A stretch of 64,000 bases of DNA from Oerskovia jenensis (GCF_016907235.1 NZ_JAFBBO010000001.1:2480001-2544000), one strand, 5' to 3'. Counted from the first letter of the stretch, positions 51,204 to 61,116 are shown. Numbers and translations: made by a program. Notes: a model not told the origin generated them from the sequence alone.

Positions 51204-52531
51204 GCGAGGTTCGGGCCGGGATTCTCGACGTCGGTCAGGTCCGGGTCCTGGGCTCCGGAGGTGCCGAACAGGTCCACGAGCTCGCGCTCGGCGGAGACGA
51301 CCCCGGCGAACCGGCGGACTCCCTCCTTGATGCGCTCCGGCGTCGGGAAGCAGTAGGAGAGGCGCACGTGATCAGCGCCCGACCCGTCGGCGTAGAACGC
51401 CGTCCCGGGGACGTAGGCCACACGTGCCGTGACCGCGCGAGGAAGCATCGACCGTGCGTCGAGCCCGTCGGGCAGCTTGACCCAGGTGTAGAACCCGCCG
51501 TTCGGCACGTTCCACGACGCGGACGGTAGGTGCTCCGACAGGGCGCCGATCATGGCGTCGCGACGTTCGCGGTAGAGCTCGCGGAACTGCTTGATCTGGC
51601 CCTGCCAGTCGCAGGTGTCGAGGTAGGTCGCGATCGCGAGCTGGGAGGCGTTCGACGGGCACAGGATCGCCGACTCGCTCGCGAGCACGAGCTTCTCGCG
51701 AACGGCGTGGGGTGCGACGACCCACCCCACCCGGTAGCCGGGGGCGAAGGTCTTCGAGAAGGAGCCCAGGTAGAGGACGCCCTGGTCGTCGAGCGAACGC
51801 ATCGCGGGGAGCGGGTCGCCATCGAAGCCGAGCAGGCCGTACGGGTTGTCCTCGATCACGAGGACGCCGAATCGCTGCGCGATCTCGAGGATGCGGGGCC
51901 GGCGCTCGACGGAGAGCGTCACACCGGCAGGGTTGTGGAAGTTGGGCACGGTGTAGAGGAGCTTGACCCGACGGCCCTCGGCGGCCAGTCGGGTGAGGGT
52001 CTCCTCGAGGGCCTCGGGGACGAGTCCGTGCTCGTCGAGGGGAACGTGGACGATGTCGGCCTGGTACGAGCGGAAGACCCCGAGTGCTCCGACGTAGCTC
52101 GGCGCCTCCGCCACGACGACGTCACCGGGGTCGATGAAGATCCGTGTCACGAGGTCGAGAGCCTGTTGGGAGCCGGTGGTGACCACGACGTCGTCGGGGT
52201 GGCAGTCGATGCCCTCGAGACGGACGACGTCGACGATCTTCTCGCGCAGCGACTCGTCCCCCTGGCCGGAGCCGTACTGCAGCGCCGTGGTGCCACGCGT
52301 CGCGACGAGCTTCTGCATGGCGTCTGCGATGACGTCGAGGGGGAGTCCCTCGAGGTAGGGCATGCCGCCGGCGAGCGAGACGACCTCGGGGCGATTCGCG
52401 ACCGCGAACAGGGCGCGAATCTCCGACGCTCGCATGCCGTGGGCTCGCTCGGCGTAGGCGCCGAACCACGGGTCGAGGCGGGTGCCGCCCGAGGCGGCGG
52501 GCTGAGCGGGGTGCGTCGGTGTCGTGCTCAC
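51200..52531 (-). CDS. PLP-dependent aminotransferase (class I/II, 2-aminoadipate aminotransferase-like)
   Basis: A 443-aa fold-type I aminotransferase from GTG 52531 (VSTTPTHPAQ). It has VSLAGGMPYLEGLPLDVI, LQYGSGQGDESLREKIVDVV, the YTVPNFHNPAGVTLSVERR segment (Asn contacting PLP), ENPYGLLGFDG, and the Schiff-base lysine in LGSFSKTFAPGYRVGWVVAP. Proteins of this sort transaminate 2-aminoadipate, kynurenine or branched-chain amino acids; the substrate is not determinable here. It is coupled to ddl by a 4-bp overlap, a pairing seen near parB in related genomes. Confidence 0.9.
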   Translation of the reverse strand: MSTTPTHPAQPAASGGTRLDPWFGAYAERAHGMRASEIRALFAVANRPEVVSLAGGMPYLEGLPLDVIADAMQKLVATRGTTALQYGSGQGDESLREKIVDVVRLEGIDCHPDDVVVTTGSQQALDLVTRIFIDPGDVVVAEAPSYVGALGVFRSYQADIVHVPLDEHGLVPEALEETLTRLAAEGRRVKLLYTVPNFHNPAGVTLSVERRPRILEIAQRFGVLVIEDNPYGLLGFDGDPLPAMRSLDDQGVLYLGSFSKTFAPGYRVGWVVAPHAVREKLVLASESAILCPSNASQLAIATYLDTCDWQGQIKQFRELYRERRDAMIGALSEHLPSASWNVPNGGFYTWVKLPDGLDARSMLPRAVTARVAYVPGTAFYADGSGADHVRLSYCFPTPERIKEGVRRFAGVVSAERELVDLFGTSGAQDPDLTDVENPGPNLA

Positions 52532-52655
52532 GCTCCCCAGTCTCCCACGACGAATCGGTGGGAACCGTGAAGGCACCGGTTCTCGGACGCCGTCAGGGAG
52601 CCTGCTCAACCTGGGTCCGGTCCGGGTGGAATCCGTCCGCGGTGCGTACCGGACG

Positions 52656-52696
52656 CCGAAGGGGCGGTCTGTCCCGTGGACAGACCGCCCCTTCGG
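52656..52696. terminator. Terminator of the trx operon
   Basis: CCGAAGGGGCGGTCTGTCC (52656-52674) and its perfect complement (52678-52696) around CGT, 28 bp beyond the trxA stop on the minus strand. Confidence 0.9.
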
Positions 52697-52723
52697 ACGT
52701 CGCGCTCGCGCGCGACGGGAGGG

Positions 52724-53050
52724 TCAGGCGATCAGCGCGTCGATCTCCTCGGCGAGGATGCGCTTGGGGCGGCCGCCCACGATCGACTTCACGAGCTCGC
52801 CGCCCGAGTAGAAGTTGAGCGTCGGGATCGAGATCACGCCGTAGGCCGCAGTGATGGCAGGGTTCTCGTCGGAGTCGAGCTTCGCGATCTTGACCTTGCC
52901 GGCGTACTCCCCGGCCAGCTCTTCGAGGATCGGGGCGATCTGCAGGCACGGCCCGCACCACGTGGCCCAGAAGTCCACGATGACGGGGATGTCCGACTCG
53001 AGGACCTCGGCCTTGAAGGTGTCGTCGGTGACCTTGACGGTGTTGCTCAT
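52724..53050 (-). CDS. trxA: Thioredoxin
   Basis: A 108-aa cytosolic dithiol reductant with the active site WATWCGPC, preceded by IPVIVDFW and followed by [41 protein letters not shown] with the cis-Pro. It is reduced by the TrxB encoded just upstream; the genes overlap by 4 bp. Confidence 0.97.
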   Translation of the reverse strand: MSNTVKVTDDTFKAEVLESDIPVIVDFWATWCGPCLQIAPILEELAGEYAGKVKIAKLDSDENPAITAAYGVISIPTLNFYSGGELVKSIVGGRPKRILAEEIDALIA

Positions 53051-54093
53051 CGGATCTCCTCCAGTGCACGGGGCAGCTCGTCGGGGGCGGGGGACTCGGG
53101 CGTGCCGGCGATCTCGGGGAGCCCTTCGGCGTCCTCGACCGCGTCGACGAGCTCAGTGAGGTAGCGCTGGGCGTCGAGCGCCGCGGAGCAGCCCGAGCCC
53201 GCGGCGGTGATGGCCTGGCGGTAGGTGTGGTCGACCGCGTCGCCGCACGCGAAGACACCCTCGAGGTTGGTCGCGGTGGTGCGTCCGACGACCTGGATGT
53301 AGCCCTCGTCGTCCAGGTCGATCTGTCCCTTGACGAGCTCGGAGCGCGGGTCGTGCCCGATCGCGACGAACAGGCCGGTCGCGTCGATCGAACGCTCCTC
53401 GCCGGTGATCGTGTCGCGCAGCGTCAGGGACTCGACCTTGTTCTCGCCGTGGATCCCGACGACCTCGCTGTTCCAGGCGAACTCGATCTTGGGGTCGGCC
53501 TTGGCGCGGTCCGCCATGATCTTCGAGGCGCGCAGCTCGCCGCGACGGTGCACCATGGTCACCTTCGACGCGAATCGCGTCAGGAAGGTGGCCTCCTCGA
53601 CAGCCGAGTCCCCTCCACCGACGACCACGATGTGCTGGTCCCGGAAGAAGAACCCGTCGCACGTCGCGCACCAGGACACGCCGCGGCCGGAGAGGCGCTT
53701 CTCGTCCTCGAGGCCCAGCTCGCGGTACGCGGAGCCGGTCGCCAGGATCACGGCGCGAGCGGTGTAGGTCTCACCGTTGCCGGTGACGACGGTCTTGACG
53801 GGGCCGTCGAGCTGGAGCTCGATCGCGTCGTCCCACTCGACCTGGGCGCCGAAGCGCTCGGCCTGCTTCTGCAGGTTGTCCATGAGCTCGGGGCCCATGA
53901 TGCCGTCGGGGAACCCGGGAAAGTTCTCGACCTCGGTCGTGTTCATCAGCGCGCCACCCGCGGTGATCGAACCGGCCAGGACCAGGGGCTCGAGGCCCGC
54001 GCGCGCGGCGTACACGGCGGCCGTGTACCCGGCGGGGCCCGAACCCACGATGATGACGTTCCGCGGGGCGGTCGTGGGGGTCTGTTCCGTCAC
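53047..54093 (-). CDS. trxB: Thioredoxin-disulfide reductase
   Basis: A 348-aa FAD/NADPH enzyme. FAD motif [22 protein letters not shown], redox centre WCATCDG, NADPH motif [14 protein letters not shown], and the second FAD contact [34 protein letters not shown]. The C-terminal ~35-residue Pro/Glu tail is longer than usual. It reduces TrxA, encoded directly downstream. Confidence 0.97.
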   Translation of the reverse strand: MTEQTPTTAPRNVIIVGSGPAGYTAAVYAARAGLEPLVLAGSITAGGALMNTTEVENFPGFPDGIMGPELMDNLQKQAERFGAQVEWDDAIELQLDGPVKTVVTGNGETYTARAVILATGSAYRELGLEDEKRLSGRGVSWCATCDGFFFRDQHIVVVGGGDSAVEEATFLTRFASKVTMVHRRGELRASKIMADRAKADPKIEFAWNSEVVGIHGENKVESLTLRDTITGEERSIDATGLFVAIGHDPRSELVKGQIDLDDEGYIQVVGRTTATNLEGVFACGDAVDHTYRQAITAAGSGCSAALDAQRYLTELVDAVEDAEGLPEIAGTPESPAPDELPRALEEIR

Positions 54094-54203
54094 GTGTACT
54101 CCTCAGTGGTGGGTGGTGCACCGGGTCCAACGCCGAGGGGCGTCGTTCTGTTCCGAGAGCACCGTCGGCCGGACGGCCTGGAAGATGGTCAGCACGAGCG
54201 ACG

Positions 54204-54228
54204 GGCTGCGCCCCGGGAGGGCGCAGCC
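54204..54228 (-). terminator. Terminator of the pseudokinase gene
   Basis: GGCTGCGCCC (54204-54213) and GGGCGCAGCC (54219-54228) form a perfect 10-bp stem with a 5-nt loop, 6 bp beyond the pseudokinase stop codon on the minus strand. Confidence 0.75.
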
Positions 54229-54234
54229 TCGAGG

Positions 54235-56220
54235 TCAGTAGACGGTGATCTCGTTGAGCTCGACGCGGAACTTGCCCTGAGGGTTCGTCGGGAGCTCGGT
54301 GATGTACAGGACGAACGTGGTGCCCTTGGTCGCGGGGTCGAGCGTGAGGTCGACGGTCTTCGAGAAGGCGCCAGATGCGAGGACGTCCCCACCTGTCGGT
54401 GCGTCGTCGGTGACGGCGCGAACCTCCACATGGCCACCCGTGTTGTTCGTGTCGAGCACGATGCGCTGGACCGTGGCTTCCTCGTCCAGCGTGAACGTGT
54501 AGCCCGTCTTCGTCTTGTTCCCGCCGAAGGCAGCCGTGTTGTACGAGAACGTGTACCAGAAGGTCGTCGGGTCGCCGTCGACCGCGAGGGGCACGGCTTC
54601 GGGCTTCTCACCGATGTCGTCCGGGTTCGCGACGTCCGGGTCGAGCAGACCGCCCGCGGCGATCGGGAGCGGCTCGGTGTTCACCGGTACGTCGCCCTCG
54701 TCGGGCGTCGTCGTCCCGGGGGGCTGGGACCCGGTCGTGGCAGAACCCCCTTGCTGGGATCCCGGAGTGAGCACCGCGCCGAAACCACCGAGGCCGGACT
54801 TCACGCCCCAGACGACCGCACCGAGCACCAGGAGGAGCACGATCGGCATGATGATCCACGTGCTCTTGACGTTGCTCTTCTTGGCGCTCGTCGTCGCGAA
54901 CGGGCCGGTCCGCGATCCGGCGGCCGGGTCGGCGGCCGCAGGCTGCGCAGTGGCCGGACCGGCGGGCGGGGGCGGTGGGGCGGCCGGGTGAGCGCCCGTG
55001 GCGGGCTGCTGCTGGGTGGGGGCGACCTGTGCCGGGTAGGCACCCGTCGTGGGAGCGGGCGCAGGCGATGCCGCATAGGCGACAGGGGCGTCGGCGTAGG
55101 TGGGAGCGGGGTAGCTGGCTCCGTCGGGGAGGGACGAAGCGCCCGTGAGCGGGACGCGGTGTATCCGCCCAGTCGTGGGCCGGTGGAACGGGACCGCGGG
55201 CGGCGGGGTTCCTGGCGGCGTCGAGAGGGGGACGTCGAACGCGCTCCGGATGGACTGCCTGCTGACCCGGTTCGCGGTGGGTGGCGCAGGCGGCTGGACG
55301 AACGTCGGGAGCGCTGCGACCACGGAGAGCGCACCCCAGGGTGCGAGGGCGCTGACCAGGTCGGCGGGGGAGGACGGCGGTGCGGCGAGGCTGTCGAACT
55401 CCTGGGTGTCGTCGCTCGTCGACGCGCCGCCTTCTGCGCCTGCGGAGGTGCGCGCGGTCTCGGCGTCGGCGAAGACCTTGGTGCACAGCTCCGACAGGTC
55501 CGTCGGCGCCCCGGGGACGAGCGTGGACAGCGGGAGCACCCCGGCCGCGTCGCGTTGCGCGGGGAGGGGGTGGACCGAGTCGGGGCTGATCCACGGCACG
55601 TCGAGGCTGGGACCCGCCCAGCGTGCCGTCATCGCGTAGTAGAGCAGCGCGACCAGGCCGAGGGTGTCGGCCCGAGAGGTCTCGTCGGCGTCGTGCTGCT
55701 CCTGCCCGCTGATGCCCGCGTCGAGCCCGAGGCCCGTCACGACGACGCGGTCGCCGTCGACCCGCAGGGCTTCGGGCCGCAGGGCCAGGTGGTGCACGCC
55801 GCGTCGGCGGGCGACCTCGAGCGCTGCCGCGGCCTCGCCGACGATCGCGCGTGCCTGCTGGGCGTCGACGATCCCACCCGCCACGACCTCGGACAGCGTG
55901 ATGCCGGCGAACGGTTCGGTGATGACGTAGGCGATGCCGTCGTCGGTCCCGACGTCGAGGACACGGGTCAGACGGGGGTCGGCCACGAGCGCGGCGCGGC
56001 GCGCGGAGTCGATGGCCTCCGCGACGTGCTCGCCGGTGAGCAGCGAGACCCGTACGGGACGGTTCAGGACCGAGTCGTGCGCCGAGAAGGCGGTGACGTC
56101 GACCAGGTCGCTCGTCAGCCGTTCCGCCAGCAGGTAGCGGCCCACCAGTGTCGTGCCGGGTCCTGCTGCGGTCACCTGCGCACCTCGAACTTCCTTGCCG
56201 TCGACATCTTCCCCCCACAT
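54235..56220 (-). CDS. MurJ-associated membrane pseudokinase
   Basis: A 661-aa protein from ATG 56220 (MWGEDVDG). An N-terminal kinase fold (about 24-290; TTLVGRYLLAERLTSDLVDVTAFSAHD) lacks catalytic residues: the HRD loop reads HHLALRPEAL and the DFG position reads GLGLD. It is followed by a long Pro/Ala/Thr linker, one TM helix (TWIIMPIVLLLVLGAVVWGVKSGL), and an external discoidin-like C-terminal domain (LAVDGDPTTFWYTFSYN...YTFTLDEEATVQRIVLDTNN). In mycobacteria this layout is fused to MviN, where the phosphorylated pseudokinase recruits FhaA. Here it is a separate gene ending the MurJ operon, so an equivalent role with FhaA and PknB is likely. The start is 14 bp after murJ. Confidence 0.85.
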   Translation of the reverse strand: MWGEDVDGKEVRGAQVTAAGPGTTLVGRYLLAERLTSDLVDVTAFSAHDSVLNRPVRVSLLTGEHVAEAIDSARRAALVADPRLTRVLDVGTDDGIAYVITEPFAGITLSEVVAGGIVDAQQARAIVGEAAAALEVARRRGVHHLALRPEALRVDGDRVVVTGLGLDAGISGQEQHDADETSRADTLGLVALLYYAMTARWAGPSLDVPWISPDSVHPLPAQRDAAGVLPLSTLVPGAPTDLSELCTKVFADAETARTSAGAEGGASTSDDTQEFDSLAAPPSSPADLVSALAPWGALSVVAALPTFVQPPAPPTANRVSRQSIRSAFDVPLSTPPGTPPPAVPFHRPTTGRIHRVPLTGASSLPDGASYPAPTYADAPVAYAASPAPAPTTGAYPAQVAPTQQQPATGAHPAAPPPPPAGPATAQPAAADPAAGSRTGPFATTSAKKSNVKSTWIIMPIVLLLVLGAVVWGVKSGLGGFGAVLTPGSQQGGSATTGSQPPGTTTPDEGDVPVNTEPLPIAAGGLLDPDVANPDDIGEKPEAVPLAVDGDPTTFWYTFSYNTAAFGGNKTKTGYTFTLDEEATVQRIVLDTNNTGGHVEVRAVTDDAPTGGDVLASGAFSKTVDLTLDPATKGTTFVLYITELPTNPQGKFRVELNEITVY

Positions 56221-56234
56221 GGTACGGGCGTCCT

Positions 56235-58073
56235 CTATCTCGTGGTCGGGCGTCGCCGCCCGAGCTTGCGGAGCAAGGGATCGGCGAGCTGGTCGAGCTC
56301 GCGGACCCTCATGATCTTGAGCCCGCCGATGTACACGGCGGTCATGACGATCCCGACGACTGTAGTGACCAGCGCGGCCCGCAGCCACGAGAGTCCGTAC
56401 AGGTCGCCGAAGAGCTGGAGGACCCCCCAGCCGATGCCCGCGCTGACCCCCGCGGCGAGCGCGGTCTTGACGTGCATCCGGACGATCCGGAACGCGTCCA
56501 GACCGTGGAGCTTGCGCCGCAGTCCCGCGGTCCGCAGGAGGACGGCGACGACGTTGGAGATCGACATGGCCGCACCGACCCCGACGACCCACCACACGGG
56601 GTCGAGCGTGCGGGTCGCGAGCCAGGCGACGCCCACGAGGGCGATCGTCGCCGGCACCTGGATCCAGAAGACCGTCTTGCCGTCCTCGTAGGCGTAGTAG
56701 ACCCACTTCATGAGGACCATCCCACCGAGCGGCACGAGCCCGAAGGCCATGGCGACGAGGATCTGGCTGACCGCCACCGCGCTCGACGCCGTGACGTTGA
56801 TGAGCAGGAGCTTGGTGATCGGCAGGGCGAGGATCGCGAACACGGCCGTGGCGAACACCGTGAACACCCCCACGGTCCGGACTCCGCGCGAGAGGTCGTG
56901 CCGGACCCGCGCGAAGTCGCCCGCGCCGGCGGCCGCGCTCATCCCGGTGAACAGGGCGGTGGCGATCGAGACCGTGACGAGCGAGTGCGGCAGCAGGTAG
57001 ATCATGAGCGCCTGCGTGTACGCGGCGTTGCCGGCGACTGCGAAGGCCTCGGGGGCGCCCGTCACGACGCCCGTCACGACGCCGGTCGCGAGGGGGTCGT
57101 CGGCATAGGCGCCGAAGGTCTGCCGGAGCGCCGCGGCGGGCGCGCTCGAGGCGAACTGCGTCGTGAACAGGACACCGATCTGCTCGAGCATCACGGCACC
57201 GAACGTCCAGATCGCGACCTGCCCGGCCGAACGCAGCCCGATGCCGCGCAGCCCGAGGCGGAAGTGCCAGCGGAAGCCTGCACGCCACAGCGGCACGATC
57301 AGGATGAGCGCCTGGGCCGCGACGCCGAGGGTGGCCGTCCCGGCGAGGACGGCGATCTTGGTGCCGTCCCACGTCCCGAGGTCGTCGGCCGCGCCGGTCG
57401 CGTAGGGACCGTAGATCGCGATGAAGGCACCGAATCCGACGATCGAGACGATGTTGTTGACGACCGGGGCCCACATGAACGGGCCGAACTGGCCGCGCGC
57501 GTTGAGGACCTGCCCGAGCAGCGTGTACAGACCGTAGAAGAAGAGCTGCGGGGTGCACCAGAAGGCGAACGCGACGGCGAGCGAGAACTGCGCCGAACCC
57601 CAGCCGTCGGTGTACAGGGTCACGATCACCGCGGCGCCCGCGGTGAGGACCAGGCTCAGCCCGAGGAGCAGGACCCCGGACAGGGTCAGCAGCTTGTCGA
57701 GGCGCTCCTGGGGGTTCTTGGACCGGTACGCGCGGACGATCTGCGGGACGAGGACGGCGTTGAGCACGCCGCCTGCCAGGATCGCGAACAGGACGTTGGG
57801 GATCTTGTTGGCGACGTCGAACGCGTCGGCGGCCAGGCCCGTGGTCCCGATCGCGGTGACGAGGAGGACGTTGCGGACGAGGCCGAGGACGCGGGAGACC
57901 GCGGTGCCCGAGGCCATGAGCGCCGAGCTGCGGCCGAGGCTGTTCTTCGCGGCCGAGACGGCCGCGACCGACTCGTCGTCCTGCGTCTCGGCGTCGGAGC
58001 TGGTCGGGGTGGTCGGCGGGGTGGCGGCGGGACGGGGTGTCCGCGGCGCTCCGGTGGGTCTGACGTGCTTCAC
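56235..58073 (-). CDS. murJ: Lipid II flippase MurJ (MviN)
   Basis: A 612-aa MOP-superfamily flippase from GTG 58073. A ~50-residue hydrophilic N-terminus leads into SSALMASGTAVSRVLGLVRNVLLVTAIG and about 14 membrane helices, with DAFDVANKIPNVLFAILAGGVLNAVLVPQIV and the family's ...GQFGPFMWAPVVNNIVSI segment. It exports lipid II for RodA/PBP polymerisation. GTG overlaps the DUF6049 stop (GTGA). The C-terminus ends in LLRKLGRRRP without a fused pseudokinase, which follows as its own gene. Confidence 0.96.
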   Translation of the reverse strand: MKHVRPTGAPRTPRPAATPPTTPTSSDAETQDDESVAAVSAAKNSLGRSSALMASGTAVSRVLGLVRNVLLVTAIGTTGLAADAFDVANKIPNVLFAILAGGVLNAVLVPQIVRAYRSKNPQERLDKLLTLSGVLLLGLSLVLTAGAAVIVTLYTDGWGSAQFSLAVAFAFWCTPQLFFYGLYTLLGQVLNARGQFGPFMWAPVVNNIVSIVGFGAFIAIYGPYATGAADDLGTWDGTKIAVLAGTATLGVAAQALILIVPLWRAGFRWHFRLGLRGIGLRSAGQVAIWTFGAVMLEQIGVLFTTQFASSAPAAALRQTFGAYADDPLATGVVTGVVTGAPEAFAVAGNAAYTQALMIYLLPHSLVTVSIATALFTGMSAAAGAGDFARVRHDLSRGVRTVGVFTVFATAVFAILALPITKLLLINVTASSAVAVSQILVAMAFGLVPLGGMVLMKWVYYAYEDGKTVFWIQVPATIALVGVAWLATRTLDPVWWVVGVGAAMSISNVVAVLLRTAGLRRKLHGLDAFRIVRMHVKTALAAGVSAGIGWGVLQLFGDLYGLSWLRAALVTTVVGIVMTAVYIGGLKIMRVRELDQLADPLLRKLGRRRPTTR

Positions 58074-60406
58074 CCGTCGCGCCCCGTCGAGCGGCCCGAC
58101 GGCGAGGCCGCCCCGTGGGCCCCCGGCACGCCTGCCGCAGGGGTCATCTCGGCGACGCGGCGCGGCGACCGGCCGCGCCGGATGGTGCGCCAGATGCCGC
58201 CGATCATGAGGAGGGCGACGAGCCCGGCGAAGATCGCGGTCCCCGTGTTCTCCCACTCGGCGCGCACCTGCACGACGAACGCCGACGGTGGTGAGACGAC
58301 GGTGCCGGAGGGAACGGCGAGGAGCTCGACCTCGACCTCGACGTCTCCGCTGCCGATGGCCTGGACGGGGACCTTGAACACGACCTCGGCGCCCGCCGGG
58401 ACGGGCCCGACGGGGAACGAGACGACCTTGAGGAGACCGCTGTCGGGCCGCAGCGCCACCTGGATGGTGACGGGCTGGTCGAGCGTGTTGCGCACCCAGA
58501 CGGGGATCTTTCCCGAGGTGTTGATCAGCGTGACGTCGAGTCCGCGGGGGACGATCGACACCGCGGACCTGATCAGTGCCGCATCCTTGACGGCCGTGTC
58601 CACGGCGACGGTCCGGTCGTCGGGAAGGAGCCGGTAGGCGACCGCAGTCGGGACGACGAGGGCGGGCTCGGCGCTCTGGACGATCGCCGCGGGGTCGGCG
58701 GTGATCGTCGCGAAGTCGGCGGTCTGGGTCCGGGCGCGCTGGAGCTCGTTCATCTGGGCGACCGGGAGCGTGCCCTCGCCCGACGACGAACCGGGTAGCG
58801 CCGACCGGGCGACGTCCGGTACCGGCGAACCGAGGAGGTCGTCGAGGGGGGCGACGTCGACCCATGTCGCGCCCGCGAGGGCGTCGACGACCGCGGCGAG
58901 CGCGTCGGGGTCCGGGTCCCACGACCGCGGGAGGGCGACGAGCAGGTGGCGTGACTCGGTCGGCCGCTCGGAGGCGACCACGGCAAGATCGGCGAGGAGT
59001 CGTTGTGTCGCGTCGGGCGTGGAGCGGTCGTCGGCGTCCCGTCCGGCACGGGTCCCGTCCACGAGGACCGAGGTGAGGGCGTCGTCGGAGACCAGGGCGG
59101 TCGCGGGGCCGGCGTCGGTCGGGACGGTGGCCAGGCCGGTCGGGGTGTAGCTGACCGAATCCTCGGGCGCGAGCCCGTCGCCCCGCACGACGATCAGGGG
59201 CGAGCCGGACAGGACGCCCGTGCGAGCGGTCTGCACGTCGGGCACGTCGTCGGCTGGGTAGACGAGGTCGGTACGCCAGGCGGGATCGAGGGGTGCACCG
59301 CCGGGCAGGGGGGTCGTCGTGGCAGGAAGAGTCGTGCCCACCTGCGCGTACGCGGCGGGGTCCGGGTCGTAGGGACGCAGACCGAAGACGGTGCGTCCGG
59401 CGGTCCCGTCACGCAGCGCTGTGGCCCACGAGCGGGAGTCGGCGTCCGCCGAGCTCTCGGCCGCCGCCAGGAGCGCGGGGTCGATCGCCCACGCGAGCTC
59501 GGGGACCTGGGCCGTGGCGGACAGGAGCCGGCCCAGCCGCTGGTCGCCGCCGAGAGCATCGTCGACGGCGCGGGCGTCGACGCTTGACGCCGCCGGGGTC
59601 CCCGCGTCGGTCGTGCTCGCCGTGAGGCCCAGGGCGGGTCCGGTGACGGGGGCGATCAGGCTGACCCGGACCGGGGCGGGCTCCTGCGACTCGCCCCACA
59701 GGAAGAAGGTCCGCAGGACGTCGAGCCGTTCGCCGCCGTCCTCGACCATGACCGAGAGGGGACGGGGCCCCCATCCCGAGCCGGGCTCGAGGTTCAGGTC
59801 GTCGGCGGCGACCTCGAACGCGACGGTGGCGTCCTCGCCCGGGGCCAGCGGGTCGACGTTCTCCACGGTCATGCGCGCGGCCGGCTGCTGCGACGTGGGG
59901 GCATCGGCCCATGCGTCGAGTGCCGACCGGGTGCTCACGGGCCGCCAGCTCACGCCGAGCGTGGCTCGGGGTGCCTTGAGCGTCTCCTCGGTGCCGTTGT
60001 GGATCCGCACGACGACCGTGAGCGTGTCACCAGGCTTGACCGTGGTCGGTGACATCGACACGAGCGTCGTCGAGACCGTGCCGGTCGGGTCGGCAGCGTC
60101 CGTCGAGTCGGCCGGCGCTGCCGTCGGGTCCGTGTCGGTGGCGACGGTGCTGGTCCCGAGCGACGTGGACCGGGCGCCCGGCTCGGCCAGGGCCGGTGCC
60201 GCGGCGAGGGCGGCCGAGGGCAGCATCGTGAGACCGAGGACGAGCAGCGGCGTGAGGAGACCTCGCACGCGGGAACGGACCGGTCCCCGCCCCGGGGAGG
60301 GCTGCGTCGTGCCGTGGGCGGTGCGGTCCTCGGACCGGCGGAGGCCGTCCGATGCCGGACCGTGCGTCGAGGCGCGAGGCGCGCCACCGGAGAAGTGAAA
60401 GCTCAT
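58070..60406 (-). CDS. DUF6049-family exported membrane-anchored protein
   Basis: A 778-aa protein: a basic stretch, then a signal-type hydrophobic segment (GLLTPLLVLGLTMLPSAALAAAPALAEP), a large extracytoplasmic part with Ig-like beta segments (TVKPGDTLTVVVRIHNGTEETLKAPRATLGVSW; SGKIPVWVRNTLDQPVTIQVAL), and a C-terminal helix (GTAIFAGLVALLMIGGIW) with a short basic tail. DUF6049 proteins are conserved upstream of murJ in actinobacteria and are thought, from context, to work in envelope assembly. It overlaps the NUDIX gene start side by 4 bp and murJ by 4 bp. Confidence 0.88.
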   Translation of the reverse strand: MSFHFSGGAPRASTHGPASDGLRRSEDRTAHGTTQPSPGRGPVRSRVRGLLTPLLVLGLTMLPSAALAAAPALAEPGARSTSLGTSTVATDTDPTAAPADSTDAADPTGTVSTTLVSMSPTTVKPGDTLTVVVRIHNGTEETLKAPRATLGVSWRPVSTRSALDAWADAPTSQQPAARMTVENVDPLAPGEDATVAFEVAADDLNLEPGSGWGPRPLSVMVEDGGERLDVLRTFFLWGESQEPAPVRVSLIAPVTGPALGLTASTTDAGTPAASSVDARAVDDALGGDQRLGRLLSATAQVPELAWAIDPALLAAAESSADADSRSWATALRDGTAGRTVFGLRPYDPDPAAYAQVGTTLPATTTPLPGGAPLDPAWRTDLVYPADDVPDVQTARTGVLSGSPLIVVRGDGLAPEDSVSYTPTGLATVPTDAGPATALVSDDALTSVLVDGTRAGRDADDRSTPDATQRLLADLAVVASERPTESRHLLVALPRSWDPDPDALAAVVDALAGATWVDVAPLDDLLGSPVPDVARSALPGSSSGEGTLPVAQMNELQRARTQTADFATITADPAAIVQSAEPALVVPTAVAYRLLPDDRTVAVDTAVKDAALIRSAVSIVPRGLDVTLINTSGKIPVWVRNTLDQPVTIQVALRPDSGLLKVVSFPVGPVPAGAEVVFKVPVQAIGSGDVEVEVELLAVPSGTVVSPPSAFVVQVRAEWENTGTAIFAGLVALLMIGGIWRTIRRGRSPRRVAEMTPAAGVPGAHGAASPSGRSTGRDG

Positions 60407-61062
60407 GGGTGGTCGGTCGGGTTCCGTGGGTCGTCGGGTGCCGGCCGGCTGGTACGGACGACGGTGCGAGTCACGGTACCCCGGAAGTGGGCGCTCGTGC
60501 GTCGCCCTCGCAGGACGTCGTGCGCAACTGCGGCGAGGCGGCGCTCGTTGGGATAGGACAGGCGGTCTGGCAGGTCCTCGAACGGGACCCAGGCGACGTC
60601 CTCGGCCTCGCCGTCGGGGTCGCCCTCGACGGTCAGGTGCCCGCCGGTCGCCCGCAGCAGGAAGTGGTGGACGACCTTGTGCACCCGACGGTCCTCACCC
60701 GTGAACCAGTAGTCGATGATCCCGAGCGGGGTCTGGACGACCCCCGTGATCCCCGTCTCCTCGGCGATCTCCCGGACGGCGGCCTCCTCCGGGGTCTCCT
60801 CGCCCTCGAGGTGCCCCTTCGGCAGGCACCACTCGAGGCGACCGCCACGGTTGCGCCGTGCGATGACTGCCGCTCTGAACAACCCCTCGAACGTGTCGAC
60901 GACCAGCCCACCTGCAGAGATCTCCTCGACGACGGGCAGAGGGGGTGGCGGGCTCGGTGACGTGGCGTGCCCCCGCTGGGCCTCCGGGTCGATCCGCAGC
61001 GCGTGACCACCGGGCGGCGCTGGTACACCGCGATGGTCCGGAGAGTGCGCTGGGGTGGACAT
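60403..61062 (-). CDS. NUDIX hydrolase
   Basis: A 219-aa protein with a complete NUDIX box, G-x5-E-x7-RE-x-AEE-x-GI, within LPKGHLEGEETPEEAAVREIAEETGI. Preceding text EEISAGGLVVDTFEGLFRAAVIARRNRGGRLEW forms the N-terminal strands. The family hydrolyses nucleoside diphosphates linked to another moiety; the substrate here is unknown. It lies divergent from the CCA-adding enzyme, an arrangement seen in many actinobacteria. The start is ATG 61062. Confidence 0.93.
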   Translation of the reverse strand: MSTPAHSPDHRGVPAPPGGHALRIDPEAQRGHATSPSPPPPLPVVEEISAGGLVVDTFEGLFRAAVIARRNRGGRLEWCLPKGHLEGEETPEEAAVREIAEETGITGVVQTPLGIIDYWFTGEDRRVHKVVHHFLLRATGGHLTVEGDPDGEAEDVAWVPFEDLPDRLSYPNERRLAAVAHDVLRGRRTSAHFRGTVTRTVVRTSRPAPDDPRNPTDHP

Positions 61063-61116
61063 GACCCAACATTACCGAGTGTGGAGTCCGCGCTTGATCT
61101 GGCACGCTTGGATGTC

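Noticed and set aside
53227-56691. 1154-codon plus-strand open frame opposite trxB and the pseudokinase gene
   Set aside because: Antisense shadow of two clear minus-strand genes; no domain or start signal.
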